A DNA stretch of 64,000 nucleotides from Bog-756 sp963769905 (GCA_963769905.1 CAVYNG010000002.1:1054001-1118000), one strand, 5' to 3'; numbered from the stretch's first letter, positions 8,575 to 17,799 are shown. The notes: generated by a model from the letters alone, not told the origin. Numbers and translations: made by a program.

Positions 8575-9027
8575 GTGGGAACCTACAATCACACCGGACA
8601 GATCGTGACCGATCTGGAGTACTCGAAACGCTTCTACCAAGAGGTCCTCGGTTTCCAGTTCTGGTACGAGATCTCGCCCCCCGACGATCTGACCGCCCAG
8701 CTGTGTTCGCTCGAGCCACCGCTCGGAGTGACCGCCTCCTACCTGGCCCTCGACGGATTCGTCCTCGAGTTGATGCATTACTCTTCGCCCGGTGCGACCG
8801 CCCCCTTCCGCCCCCGTACGATGAACGAGCCGGGACTCACGCACCTCTCCATATCGGTCGACGACGTGCGCGGCACGGCCGACAAGGCTGTCGAGTACGG
8901 CGGCACGATCGTGGAGAAGAGCGACATCGGAGTGGCGCTCTTCATCCGCGACCCGGACGGGCAGCTGATCGAGCTCTTACCGGTCAGCTACCGCGACCAC
9001 CTTCCTCCGAAGCCAACGAAGGGATGA
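8575..9027 (+). CDS. VOC superfamily (glyoxalase/dioxygenase fold) protein
   Basis: The 150-residue protein has two betaalphabeta modules of the vicinal oxygen chelate fold. The first starts NHTGQIVTDLEYSKRFYQEVLGF and the second contains GLTHLSISVDD and DPDGQLIELLP. His6, the His in LTHLSI and the late Glu in LIELLP are the usual metal ligands. Members include glyoxalases, methylmalonyl-CoA epimerases and extradiol dioxygenases; with this length and a CoA-rich context an isomerase or epimerase role is possible. GTG 8575 has GGGAG about 8 bases upstream. It lies 37 bases after the ferredoxin and 3 before the aldehyde dehydrogenase. Confidence 0.85.
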   Translation: MGTYNHTGQIVTDLEYSKRFYQEVLGFQFWYEISPPDDLTAQLCSLEPPLGVTASYLALDGFVLELMHYSSPGATAPFRPRTMNEPGLTHLSISVDDVRGTADKAVEYGGTIVEKSDIGVALFIRDPDGQLIELLPVSYRDHLPPKPTKG

Positions 9028-9030
9028 GAG

Positions 9031-10515
9031 ATGACCACCACAGCTGAGACCGCCGTACCACTGCGGCACGCGGACCGGTTCTTCGTCGGAGGGGAGTGGG
9101 TGGCTCCTTCGTCCGCGGCGACCATCGAGGTGATCGACTCGAGCACGGAGCAGGTGTACTTCCGGGTGCCCGAGGCGCAGGCGGCCGACATCGACCGCGC
9201 GGTCGCCGCGGCGCGCCACGCCTTCGACCAAGGTCCGTGGCCCGGTATGACCCACAGCGAACGGGCGGACTTCCTTCGGGGGCTGGCCGCGGGCCTTCGC
9301 GACCGGGCCGAGGACATCGGCCAGATCTGGCCCCGCGAGTCCGGCGCCCTCCAGGTGGTCGCGCGCTACGGGGCGGCCGGCATCGCCGGAGTGTTCGACG
9401 ACTACGCCGACCTCGCCGAGCGGTTCCCGTTCGAAGAACGCGCGAAGCCGTCCGCGGGCGAGTTCGGCCTGCTGGTCCGCGAGCCGGTGGGGGTGGTCGG
9501 CGCGATCATCCCGTGGAACGCGCCGATCGGGTTGATCACCTACAAGATCGCTCCGGCCCTCCTCGCCGGGTGCACCGTCGTGCTCAAGTGCTCACCCGAG
9601 GCGCCCGGTGACGCCTATGTCGTGGCAGAGATCGCCGAGGCGATCGGGTTGCCCGCGGGCGTGCTGAACGTCGTGACCGCCGATCGGGAGGTCTCCGAGC
9701 TGCTGGTCCGCGATCCCCGTGTCGACAAGATCACCTTCACCGGCTCGACCGCGGCCGGTCGCCGGATCGCCTCGATCTGCGGTGAGCGCATCGCGCGGTG
9801 CACCCTCGAGCTCGGTGGGAAGTCCGCCGCGGTGATCCTCGACGACATGGACCTCGACGAGGCCGCGACCACGCTGGCCAGGGCCGAATGCATGCTGACG
9901 GGGCAAGTCTGTTCCTCGCTGACCCGCATCGTGGTCTCCCGGTCCCGCCACGACCAGCTGGTCGACGCGCTGGCCGGAACCTTCTCCGCGGTGCGAGTGG
10001 GTGACCCCTTCGACCCGGCCACCCAGATGGGACCCCTCGTCTCGGGCCGTCAGCGCAAGCGGGTCGAGGGCTACATCGCCAAGGGAAGGGAACAGGGCGC
10101 CGACCTGGTCACCGGCGGCGGGCGGCCGAAGGACCTCGACCGCGGCTACTACGTCGAGCCCACGGTGTTCGCCAACGTGGACAACTCGTCGGTGATCGCC
10201 CAGGAGGAGATCTTCGGCCCGGTGCTGTCGGTCATCCCCGCCGACGACGAGGACCATGCGGTGACCATCGCCAACGACACCATCTACGGGCTCAACGCCT
10301 CCGTGTTCACCCACGACGTCGACCGCGCCCGGCAGGTGGCCGGACGGCTCCGCTCCGGCACGGTCGGCCACAACGCGTTCCGCACCGACTTCGGCATCGC
10401 CTTCGGTGGCTTCAAGCAGTCCGGCATCGGGCGCGAAGGAGGCGTCGAAGGTCTTCTCCCGTTTCTCGAGACGAAGACGGTCGTCCTCGAGGGCGTGCCC
10501 GCCGAGTACCGCTGA
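9031..10515 (+). CDS. NAD(P)-dependent aldehyde dehydrogenase
   Basis: The 494-residue protein has the normal length and motifs of the aldehyde dehydrogenase superfamily: IIPWNAP with the oxyanion Asn, LELGGKSA with the general-base Glu, and GQVCSS with catalytic Cys294. It would oxidise an aldehyde to the acid, the step after an alcohol dehydrogenase such as that at 1738. ATG 9031 lies 3 bases after the VOC gene, with GGGATGAGAG upstream. The C terminus carries the expected FGGFKQSGIGREGG signature. It is part of the 8325-13528 operon. Confidence 0.95.
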   Translation: MTTTAETAVPLRHADRFFVGGEWVAPSSAATIEVIDSSTEQVYFRVPEAQAADIDRAVAAARHAFDQGPWPGMTHSERADFLRGLAAGLRDRAEDIGQIWPRESGALQVVARYGAAGIAGVFDDYADLAERFPFEERAKPSAGEFGLLVREPVGVVGAIIPWNAPIGLITYKIAPALLAGCTVVLKCSPEAPGDAYVVAEIAEAIGLPAGVLNVVTADREVSELLVRDPRVDKITFTGSTAAGRRIASICGERIARCTLELGGKSAAVILDDMDLDEAATTLARAECMLTGQVCSSLTRIVVSRSRHDQLVDALAGTFSAVRVGDPFDPATQMGPLVSGRQRKRVEGYIAKGREQGADLVTGGGRPKDLDRGYYVEPTVFANVDNSSVIAQEEIFGPVLSVIPADDEDHAVTIANDTIYGLNASVFTHDVDRARQVAGRLRSGTVGHNAFRTDFGIAFGGFKQSGIGREGGVEGLLPFLETKTVVLEGVPAEYR

Positions 10516-10555
10516 GCCACCGCTCAACTCGCGGACGATCGGAAAGGCACAGAGC

Positions 10556-11317
10556 TTGAGCGACGCACCTCGATTCGAACTGAGCGAGATGTCGTTGTCC
10601 GGATCGACGGCGATACTGACACTCGCTGGCGACAAAGTCCACTCGCTCGGCAAGGGCCTGTTGGACGAGATCGTGACCTTCGCCACCTTCTGCGAGGAGG
10701 ATCCGGGCGTGAGCGCGCTCGTGCTCACCGGCCGGGGTGAGATCTTCTCGGCGGGACTGAACGTCAACGAGGTCCTCGCCCAGTCCTCCGACTCGGTCCT
10801 CGACGCCTTCCAGGCGGCGCTGTTGGCGATCTTCGAGTCCCCACTGCCGACGGTGGCGGCGGTCAACGGCGCGGCGATCGCGGGGGGCTGTCTCCTCGCC
10901 TGCGCCTGCGACCGACGGCTCATCGCGGAGGAGGCACGGATCGGCGTCACCGAGCTCCGGGTGGGCGTCGCCTTCCCGGTGCTCACCGTCGAACTACTGC
11001 GGCACGTCTGTGGTCATGGGGCCGAGGAGGTGATCTTCGGTGCGGAGCTCCTCGGCGCAGAGGAGGCGTGTGCGGTCGGGATCGCCCACCAGCGCGTCCC
11101 GCGAGGCGAGCTCCACGCGACCGCGATCGCCGCAGGGGAGCAGCTCGCCTCACTCGACGGGCGCGCCTACGCGCTCGCCAAGGCGACGGTACGTCGGGAC
11201 GTGCTCACCTCGGCGCGTGACGATCGTGGCCGGACGCTCGACCGCGAGGTGCGGGCGCACTGGCAGGACGACGCGACGCGGGCAAACCTCGAGCGACTGG
11301 TCGCACCGAAGCGATGA
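10556..11317 (+). CDS. enoyl-CoA hydratase/isomerase family protein (crotonase)
   Basis: From TTG 10556 (GGAAAGG 8 bases upstream) the protein has 253 residues, the usual crotonase length; ATG 10589 is an alternative start. The CoA-binding turn reads GRGEIFSAGLNVNEV and the oxyanion-hole segment is AAVNGAAIAGGCLLA. The first catalytic glutamate of classical hydratases is not evident (GGCLLA in place of GGxExA), so it may be an isomerase, hydrolase or a divergent hydratase. The reading frame extends upstream to 10406 but overlaps the aldehyde dehydrogenase. It sits between that gene and a split acyl-CoA dehydrogenase pair. Confidence 0.86.
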   Translation: MSDAPRFELSEMSLSGSTAILTLAGDKVHSLGKGLLDEIVTFATFCEEDPGVSALVLTGRGEIFSAGLNVNEVLAQSSDSVLDAFQAALLAIFESPLPTVAAVNGAAIAGGCLLACACDRRLIAEEARIGVTELRVGVAFPVLTVELLRHVCGHGAEEVIFGAELLGAEEACAVGIAHQRVPRGELHATAIAAGEQLASLDGRAYALAKATVRRDVLTSARDDRGRTLDREVRAHWQDDATRANLERLVAPKR

Positions 11318-11330
11318 CGGGACCGACCGC

Positions 11331-12359
11331 ATGGACCTGAACCCCTCCGAGGAACAACAGCAACTCGTCGACACCTTCGGGGCGTTCTATGCCAAGGAGT
11401 GCCCCCCGGAGCGGGTGCGGGCTGCCGAGCCCTCCGGGCACGACCCGGAACTGTGGACGCGGCTCCGCGAAATGGGTGCACTGGACATGGCGGTCGACGA
11501 GGCGTCGGGGGGCTGGGGTGCCTCGTTGCTCGACCTGGCGCTCGTGGCCGAACAACACGGTCGCCATCTCGCACCCGCGCCGCTGATCGACGCGCAGGTG
11601 GCGGCGCGCCTGCTGGCTCGCGCCAATGGGGAGGCGGCGGCCGACACGCTCGGTCGGGTCCTGCGGGAGGACCGGTTGATCACTCTGGCGCTCCATCCGT
11701 CGAGGGACGGCCTCTTGACGATGGTTCCCGCCGGAGCGGTCGCCGACGAGGTGGTCTTTCTGGACGGGGATCGCCTTCGGTGCATGGTGCTGGCCGACGG
11801 CCGTGCCCCTGTGGCGAACATCGCATCGATGCCGGTCGCGGACCTGGCGGTCGATCCCGCCGCCCTCGAGCTGACGTCGGGAGAGCGGGCGGTCTTGCTG
11901 TTCGAACGCGCACGCGACGAATGGCTGGCCCTGATGGCCAACGCGCTGGTCGGGATCGGCACCCGCTCCCTCGAGATGGGCGTCGCGTACGCCAAGGAGC
12001 GATACGCCTTCAGCGTCCCGATCGGTTCGTTCCAGGCGGTTGCGCACGGATTGGCCGACGCGGCGACCGCGGTCGACGGTGGCACCCTCCTCGCCCGCGA
12101 GGCGGCCTGGGCGGCCGACGAGGATGCGGAGCGTTCCACCGAGCTCGCCTGCTTCGCCTGCGCATTCTGTGCAGAAGCGGCGCGCGAGGCGAGCGCTCGC
12201 AGTCTTCACTATCACGGCGGCTACGGTTTCATGCTCGAGTTCGACGTGCAGCTGTACTTCCGGAGAGCGAGCGGATGGCCCGCGGTGTTCGGTGAGCCTT
12301 CCTCGGTCTACGCGAGGGGAGAGGCCGATCGACTCTCACCCGCGAGAAGGAGTGGGTGA
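11331..12359 (+). CDS. acyl-CoA dehydrogenase, small (non-catalytic-type) subunit
   Basis: The 342-residue protein begins MDLNPSEEQQQLVDTFGAFY, an acyl-CoA dehydrogenase N-terminal helix, and ends with the helical domain, including YAKERYAFSVPIGSFQA and YHGGYGFMLE. It is shorter than a classical enzyme (about 380-400) and has no Glu at either known catalytic position. It is followed 2 bases later by a full-length partner. This arrangement matches the alpha2beta2 acyl-CoA dehydrogenases of steroid side-chain degradation (FadE28-FadE29 type). The reading frame extends to 11040 within the crotonase, but ATG 11331 is the sensible start, 13 bases after that gene ends. Confidence 0.88.
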   Translation: MDLNPSEEQQQLVDTFGAFYAKECPPERVRAAEPSGHDPELWTRLREMGALDMAVDEASGGWGASLLDLALVAEQHGRHLAPAPLIDAQVAARLLARANGEAAADTLGRVLREDRLITLALHPSRDGLLTMVPAGAVADEVVFLDGDRLRCMVLADGRAPVANIASMPVADLAVDPAALELTSGERAVLLFERARDEWLALMANALVGIGTRSLEMGVAYAKERYAFSVPIGSFQAVAHGLADAATAVDGGTLLAREAAWAADEDAERSTELACFACAFCAEAAREASARSLHYHGGYGFMLEFDVQLYFRRASGWPAVFGEPSSVYARGEADRLSPARRSG

Positions 12360-12361
12360 CG

Positions 12362-13528
12362 ATGGACTTCCGACTGGGTGAGCGCAGTGATGCCTTCCGC
12401 GACGAAGCCTGGCGGTTCCTCGACGAGCACCTCACCGACGAGGTTCGCGAGCGGATCCATACGACGGGCGTGTACCACAACCGCGATTTCCACCGGGCCC
12501 GAGCCGAGCACGGGCTCCTCGCTCCCGGATGGCCGAAGGAGTTCGGCGGCCAGGGTCGTGACCCGCTCGAGGTGTTGGCGTTCGGCGAGGCGTTCCAGAA
12601 CGCGGGGGCCCCGACGTACGCAGTGGGAACCACCCTGATGGTCGCCAACATCATCCGACACGTCGGGAACGAAGCGCAGAAGCGGGAGATCCTCCCGCGA
12701 GCACTCAGCGGGGAGATCCTCATCGTGCTCGGCTTCACCGAGCCGGAATCGGGTTCCGACGTCGCCGCGGCGCAGACGCGCGCCGTGCGGGACGGGGACG
12801 AGTGGGTGATCAACGGACAGAAGATGTTCACCACCAACGCGCAGGAGGCGGACTACGTCTTCCTGCTGACGCGAACCAATCCGGACGTGTCGAAGCACAA
12901 GGGTCTCACCACCTTCCTCGTACCGTTGCGACAGCCGGGGGTGGAGATCCAGCCCGTGTACACCGTCTCCGGCGAGCGGACCAACCTGACCTTCTACACC
13001 GACGTGCGGGTCGACGACTCGCTCCGGATCGGGCAGGTCGACGGAGGCTGGGACGTGATGACCGTCAGCCTCACCTTCGAGCGCTCCGGGCCGCAGGGAG
13101 GCCACTCGGTCCGACTGCTCCACGCCATCGAAGCATGGGCTTCCTCGTCGGCCGACGAGGAGGGGCGCCTGCGGGCCGAGGACCCCGACCTGCAGGCGAG
13201 GCTCGGCCGGGCCGCCGCCGAGACCGAGGTCGCCGTCCTTTTGGCTCGCCGGTGTGCCTGGATCGAGCACTCGGGTGGTCTCCCGGGCGTCGAAGGGTCC
13301 ATGGCCAAGCTGTTCGCCTCGGAGGCGCTGACCCGCCAGGCGGCCGACTTCGTCGACCTGCTCGGTCCCGATGGCGTCCGAAGCTCCGACGACCCGAGGT
13401 CGGTCGAGGGCGGTCTCGCCGAATACTTCCACCGGTTCGCGCTCGGTACGACGATCTACGGGGGCACGAGCGAGATCCAGCGGAATGTCATCGCACAGCG
13501 AGGGCTCGGTCTTCCGCGATCTTCCTGA
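12362..13528 (+). CDS. acyl-CoA dehydrogenase, large subunit
   Basis: The 388-residue protein introduces a 2,3-double bond into an acyl-CoA using FAD. FAD and substrate segments are visible in FTEPESGSDVAA and YGGTSEIQRN near the C terminus. The classical MCAD catalytic Glu in the YEGT motif is Gly here, while FERS in the middle of the chain carries a Glu at the position used by isovaleryl-CoA dehydrogenase. ATG 12362 has GAAGGAG 9 bases upstream; the in-frame GTG at 12356 overlaps the previous stop and is too close to that site. With 11331-12359 it forms a probable heterotetramer, the last two genes of the operon. Confidence 0.92.
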   Translation: MDFRLGERSDAFRDEAWRFLDEHLTDEVRERIHTTGVYHNRDFHRARAEHGLLAPGWPKEFGGQGRDPLEVLAFGEAFQNAGAPTYAVGTTLMVANIIRHVGNEAQKREILPRALSGEILIVLGFTEPESGSDVAAAQTRAVRDGDEWVINGQKMFTTNAQEADYVFLLTRTNPDVSKHKGLTTFLVPLRQPGVEIQPVYTVSGERTNLTFYTDVRVDDSLRIGQVDGGWDVMTVSLTFERSGPQGGHSVRLLHAIEAWASSSADEEGRLRAEDPDLQARLGRAAAETEVAVLLARRCAWIEHSGGLPGVEGSMAKLFASEALTRQAADFVDLLGPDGVRSSDDPRSVEGGLAEYFHRFALGTTIYGGTSEIQRNVIAQRGLGLPRSS

Positions 13529-13573
13529 GCTGCGGGCCGCTCGGTGCCATGCGACGGCTTCGGCACCAGTCAC

Positions 13574-15181
13574 CTAGTTGTGGAGCACCTTCCACCACCA
13601 ACCGGGGTCGGCGAGGGGGTGGACCAGCCGCACCGGCACTGTTTCGGTCTGGGTCCCCAATGTGAACCGGATCGCGCCCGCCGACGCGCCAGCGGTCTCC
13701 GCGCCGGGCGGTGCCATGGTGGAGACCACCCGCTCCCCTGGGACACCGAGGAGCCAGGCGCCGTGCGCGGCCACCACCGGCACCAGCCACTCCGCCCCTC
13801 CCGACTCGGTACTGGCGGTACCCACCTTCTGTCCGGTAGCCACGACCGGGACCGGCACGACCTCCGCAACCGAGGTGTCGAGCAGGTGCTCGACGAGTGG
13901 CTCGGTGTAGAGGAGCGGGTACTGCGCCTCGAGAGCGCTGTAGGGCGCGGTCGTCGTGCTGGTGGTCGGAGCAGCCGTCGTCGAGGCGGTGGCGGCCGGG
14001 GGAGGGGCCGGAGCGGGTTCCCGCTCGCCGAGGGCCGAGGCCAGCACCACTACCGAGCGCCCGTCGACGAACCGGAAACCGGCCAGCACCATGCAGCCGG
14101 AGGCCTGTGACGTGTAGCCGGACTTCACGCCGACGATCCCGTCCGTGCCGATCGCCGAAACGATGTTGGGGGCCGGCCCCACTCCGGGCAGGTTCACCGC
14201 GGGCATCGCGACCACGCTGGCGAACGTCGGGATGGCCATACCCGCCGCCGCGATGCGCAAGGTGTCTGCCGCCGTCGACACCGACTGAGGGTCGAAGCCG
14301 CTGGCGTCCACGTAGTGGGAGTGGAGGGCGCCGAGCGAGGTGGCCAGAGCGTTCATCTTCGCCACGAAGGCCTGCTGCGAGCCGGCATCCCAGACCGCGA
14401 GTGTGTAGGCCGCGTCGTCGGCGGACCGGACGAGCAGGGCCTCGAGTAGCTGCAGCTGGGTGAGCGTCTCCCCGGCCAGGAGCGGGATGTTGGTCTCGTC
14501 GTTGGCGAGGTCCACGTTGAACTGGGCCGCCTCGCCCGGCGTGACGGTAACGGTGGGACCGCTGCTGCCGAGGGCCATCGGGTGGTCGCGCAGTACGACC
14601 AACGCGGTGGTCATCTTGGTCAGGGATGCGATGGGCACGGGCTGTTCCGGTCCGGACTGTTTCGTGTAGCCGAGCGCCGGGATGGCCACTGCGCTCTGGC
14701 CGCCGGGCGGCCACGGGAGGGCCGGTTGAGATCCAGGCACCATCGAGGAGGTGAGCCGGCCGGCCGCAACCGTCGGTTGGGGCACCGGGCGGGCGATCCG
14801 CTGGGCCGCCACAAGACCTACGGAGGCCACGACCACGATGAGCAGTCCCACCGACGACCAGACGATGATCGGGTGCTTGCGTCGCCGAGCAGTCTGTGGC
14901 GCCCGAGATGGGGAGTCGGCGGCTACCTCCGATGCCGCGACTCGTGCGAGCGTCGCGGAGGGCTCGACTGCGGCGCGGGGACCCGCCACGCTGGACGGCT
15001 CAGCCATCTCCGACCGATCGGGTGCGGGAGGGACCAATGCGGTTTCGTCGAGGGAGGGCACCGGGTCGGGTGCCACCGGTACTGGGGTGGCCTCACTTCC
15101 CGGTCCTGCGGTCCGGGAATCTGAGAGGTCGTTCTCGTCCGGCCGGTCGGGACTCGTGCTGCTGGGCTCGCAGTCGCTCAC
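13574..15181 (-). CDS. D-alanyl-D-alanine carboxypeptidase-like (DacA-type serine peptidase) membrane protein
   Basis: The protein has a Pro/Ser/Asp/Glu-rich N-terminal stretch, a basic patch TARRRKH, one membrane segment (IIVWSSVGLLIVVVASVGLV) and an extracellular penicillin-binding fold. The nucleophile motif is SLTK. The second motif is SAD instead of SxN and the third is KSG instead of KTG. It would trim peptidoglycan stem peptides outside the membrane. A low-complexity Ala/Pro/Thr linker interrupts the domain before the C-terminal part. The frame is open to GTG 15313, overlapping the next gene by 17 bases; GTG 15181 is preferred because GGAAG precedes it and the upstream stretch is unusually basic. 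The start is uncertain. Confidence 0.82.
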   Translation of the reverse strand: MSDCEPSSTSPDRPDENDLSDSRTAGPGSEATPVPVAPDPVPSLDETALVPPAPDRSEMAEPSSVAGPRAAVEPSATLARVAASEVAADSPSRAPQTARRRKHPIIVWSSVGLLIVVVASVGLVAAQRIARPVPQPTVAAGRLTSSMVPGSQPALPWPPGGQSAVAIPALGYTKQSGPEQPVPIASLTKMTTALVVLRDHPMALGSSGPTVTVTPGEAAQFNVDLANDETNIPLLAGETLTQLQLLEALLVRSADDAAYTLAVWDAGSQQAFVAKMNALATSLGALHSHYVDASGFDPQSVSTAADTLRIAAAGMAIPTFASVVAMPAVNLPGVGPAPNIVSAIGTDGIVGVKSGYTSQASGCMVLAGFRFVDGRSVVVLASALGEREPAPAPPPAATASTTAAPTTSTTTAPYSALEAQYPLLYTEPLVEHLLDTSVAEVVPVPVVATGQKVGTASTESGGAEWLVPVVAAHGAWLLGVPGERVVSTMAPPGAETAGASAGAIRFTLGTQTETVPVRLVHPLADPGWWWKVLHN

Positions 15182-15296
15182 GGAGCTTCCGGATCCTTGG
15201 CTCTCTGTTCTGGCTGTCGGCCCCCAGCCCGTGGTGCATCCCGCGGGCACGATCCGGCCTCGTCGGAGGCGGACACGGGCTGGTTTCTCTGAAAGC

Positions 15297-15686
15297 CTAG
15301 GTGACACACCCACTCGAGTCGGATTCGTCGAGTACGTCGATCAGCCACCCGGGACCGGCCACCTCCGCTCCGAGGGCCTTGGCTCGCTCGCGCAGCGCAC
15401 GATCGGCTGACACCAAGGTCACTTGGCTGGTGGCATCGTCGATGACGGCAACAAGGGTGTCGTCACCACTCCCGGGCGCATGAACGACCGTGACGCCGTC
15501 GGCGGTCCCCGGGTCGACCCCACCGCGAGCAGCGCCTTCGAGTACCACGACGACGGGCGTGGCGAGCCGACCGGCTCCCGCGGCAGCGCGAACTCGCTCC
15601 ACGAATGTCCGTGCCGCTCCGGGTCGATCCCGCCACCAGCCGGTCGGGCGAGATCCGACGACGTTCGCGGCATCGATCACGAGCAT
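15297..15686 (-). CDS. NYN/PIN-fold domain protein (YacP-like)
   Basis: The 129-residue protein starts MLVIDAANVVGSRPTGWW, with the first metal-binding Asp and the Asn typical of NYN-domain nucleases. Further acidic positions occur in GSGDDTLVAVIDD and SADRALRERA. NYN proteins of this kind are putative RNases; no substrate can be named. A TTG codon precedes ATG 15686 in frame, but ATG is the more likely start. The stop overlaps the longest possible form of the downstream DacA-like gene, so the two may be coupled. It is small and housekeeping-like rather than catabolic. Confidence 0.75.
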   Translation of the reverse strand: MLVIDAANVVGSRPTGWWRDRPGAARTFVERVRAAAGAGRLATPVVVVLEGAARGGVDPGTADGVTVVHAPGSGDDTLVAVIDDATSQVTLVSADRALRERAKALGAEVAGPGWLIDVLDESDSSGCVT

Positions 15687-15775
15687 CAAACCAGTCTGAT
15701 CGACCAGGCGATGTGGGGCGCTCCGAGCCCGACGGCCATCTGTTCGGGCGACAGGTCCGATCGAGCCTCAGGCAG

Positions 15776-16396
15776 TCAGATACCGAGCGAAGCGGCACGC
15801 AGCTGGGCTGCGAGCTCTGGGTCGCCGCTGATCTCGACCCTGGCTGCCGCCTGGCGACCGGCGCCGAACATGGTGAGCTCGCCCGGGTCGCCGGACACGG
15901 TGAGGCGCGGCCCGGTGCCGCGCTCTTTGTCCGCCCGTCCCGGCGAGGTGATCACGACCGTGGCAGGGATTCTCTTCGCCATCCCGCCGGGACCGACGCG
16001 CGCCCAGAGCGCATCGGCCAACTCGGGGGAGATCAGGCGCGGTTCCCAGCCGTCCTGCGCGCGGCGCACGTCCTCCACGTGGATGAAGAACTCGACCGTG
16101 TTCATCGGCCCATCGAATGGACGGAGCAAGAACGGCGGTCCGCCCCGTACCGTGTCGACGAGCTTCTCCCACGGCGTGCCATCCCGGACTGCGCAACGTA
16201 CCTTTTCCGTGTAGTTGGCCAGCGGGTGCCAGACGAGTCCGGGACCGCTGTCGGGTCGCCGTTCACGGACAACGAGGTGCGCTGCCAGATCAGCGGTGGA
16301 CCAGCCCTCACACAAGGTGGGCGCGCTCGAACCTCGCTCGACGAAGAGGTCGCAAAGGGCCTTGCGTTCCTGCTGGGCAAGGCTCGGTGGCGCCAC
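15776..16396 (-). CDS. TIGR03085-type DinB / maleylpyruvate isomerase-like metal-binding protein
   Basis: The 206-residue protein has the four-helix DinB fold signature, with CEGWSTADLAAHLVVRERRPD near the N terminus and EFFIHVEDVRRAQ in the middle; the His residues of LAAHL and FIHVEDV are likely metal ligands. Actinobacterial members of this family have no proven function, though mycothiol-dependent chemistry is known for relatives. The GTG start at 16396 has no Shine-Dalgarno sequence; TAGAAT (minus strand, 16408-16403) lies 6 bases upstream, so the transcript may be leaderless. The neighbours are not catabolic. Confidence 0.85.
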   Translation of the reverse strand: MAPPSLAQQERKALCDLFVERGSSAPTLCEGWSTADLAAHLVVRERRPDSGPGLVWHPLANYTEKVRCAVRDGTPWEKLVDTVRGGPPFLLRPFDGPMNTVEFFIHVEDVRRAQDGWEPRLISPELADALWARVGPGGMAKRIPATVVITSPGRADKERGTGPRLTVSGDPGELTMFGAGRQAAARVEISGDPELAAQLRAASLGI

Positions 16397-16559
16397 GAGC
16401 GGATTCTAAAGAATGGGGGAGCACGGGTGCGTAGAGTTCAACGCGCATCGACCTCGGACACCGTAGGCATCCCATCGGCCACGTGAAGCGATGGCCCCGA
16501 GCCGGCGGCCGGGGACACAATAGGATCGTTGTCCGCCCGAAGCGCTGGAGATCTGCTGG

Positions 16560-17107
16560 ATGACCCTGCCCCTGCGTCGTGCCCTTCTGTTGATCGACTT
16601 CCAACACGACTTTCTCGCCGACGATGGGCGTCTCCCCGTGGATCGGAGTCAGGTTCAGCCCGTAGTGGAGTCAGCCCGTGCTGCGATCGAGAGAGCGCAT
16701 GGTGTCGGAGACCTGATCGTCAGGGCCGGCAACGAGTTCGGACCAACGACTTCGTCGGGAACGCATTTCGCCACCACGCCGCGATAGCTGGTTCACGGGG
16801 CGCCGATTGGGATCCACGTGTCGACGCGGGGGATTCGGTCTATCTGGCCAAGTGGAAGCGGAGTGCCTTCTGCAATCCCGAACCGTTTCGGCTCCTGAAG
16901 GACGCCCAGATCGAGCAAGTCTGCCTCGCCGGACTGTTTGCACGAGCCTGTGTGACGGCGACCGCAAAAGAGGCGCTGGCTCGGGGGTTCCTGGCGCAGC
17001 TGCTTGTCGACGCCATCGCGTGCAAGTCCAGCGCGTCCCGGTCGTCCGCGCTGGCGCGGCTGGCTCGCTGTCGGATACAACTCGTTGCGGATGGCCACGA
17101 GCCCTGA
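16560..17107 (+). pseudogene. isochorismatase-family cysteine hydrolase, broken by a single frameshift
   Basis: The 5' part (ATG 16560) reads ALLLIDFQHDFLADDGRLPV, the start of an isochorismatase-like hydrolase with the catalytic Asp. Frame 1 continues to GNEF near 16739. Homology then resumes one frame over as NDFVGN, followed by a Lys-containing LAKWKRSAF and GLFARACVTATA with the nucleophilic Cys, ending at 17107. All three catalytic residues survive and the total (about 182 codons) is normal. A single missing base near 16740-16744 explains everything. It may therefore be a recent mutation or a sequencing/assembly error. Left alone, translation stops at 16787. Confidence 0.75.
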
Positions 17108-17270
17108 ATCTGGTGCCCGAGGGGCTGACTCCAGCCGGCGGGACGGGGATTCCCAAGTTGTTCAACGGCGCCGGAGTTGCCAGGCAAGATCGGCAATCCT
17201 CAACTGGCGATGAGCGAGGTCTGGTCATTGGGCCTTGCCCCAAGGACCATCCCGTAGGAACTTTGGAAGA

Positions 17271-17672
17271 ATGAGAGGAATGAAGGGGCCCGTTCAGACC
17301 GTTCTGCGCAGACTGACGCGTGTGACACGGCCACTCGCGATGCGATCCGCCGGGACCGAGAGATCCAGCACATCGATCGTCCGTCACGTCGGACGCCGTT
17401 CGGGTCGAACCTACGAAACCCCGGTCGTCGCGGTCGAGCACGACGACGGCTTTCTGATCGCCCTCCCCTATGGCGAGCGCACGGATTGGATGAAGAACGT
17501 TCTCGCCGGCGGGAAGGCAACCGTCGTGACCCATGGGCGAACGTATGGAGTCGATCAGCCCCAAGTCATCCCGATGGAGGAGGCGACACGGTATTTCGGT
17601 CCGAAGGAGCAGAAGCTGCACCGGCGTTTCGGCGTGGGCACCTGCCTCCGGGTCCATCGCATCGAGACCTAG
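17271..17672 (+). CDS. deazaflavin (F420)-dependent nitroreductase-like protein (Ddn/DUF385 family)
   Basis: The 133-residue protein carries the family motif VGRRSGRTYETPV, the stretch LIALPYG and DWMKNVLAGG. Members bind F420 in a split beta-barrel and reduce quinones or nitro compounds. ATG 17271 is used; ATG 17280 is in frame and GGAAGA at 17265-17270 is better spaced for it. The reading frame extends to 17235, but that N terminus has no family match. Its presence indicates an F420-making actinobacterium. It follows the broken isochorismatase by 163 bases with no recognisable gene between. Confidence 0.82.
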   Translation: MRGMKGPVQTVLRRLTRVTRPLAMRSAGTERSSTSIVRHVGRRSGRTYETPVVAVEHDDGFLIALPYGERTDWMKNVLAGGKATVVTHGRTYGVDQPQVIPMEEATRYFGPKEQKLHRRFGVGTCLRVHRIET

Positions 17673-17799
17673 AGCCAACTGGCACCGGCGGCACCGATTC
17701 ACCGGGTCCAGAGGTGCCCGGCCGTACCGACCAGCCGCGATCGATCACGCGACCCACTCCCGCCACGCGTTCGCGGTAACCCTCTTGTGGCCGACACTT

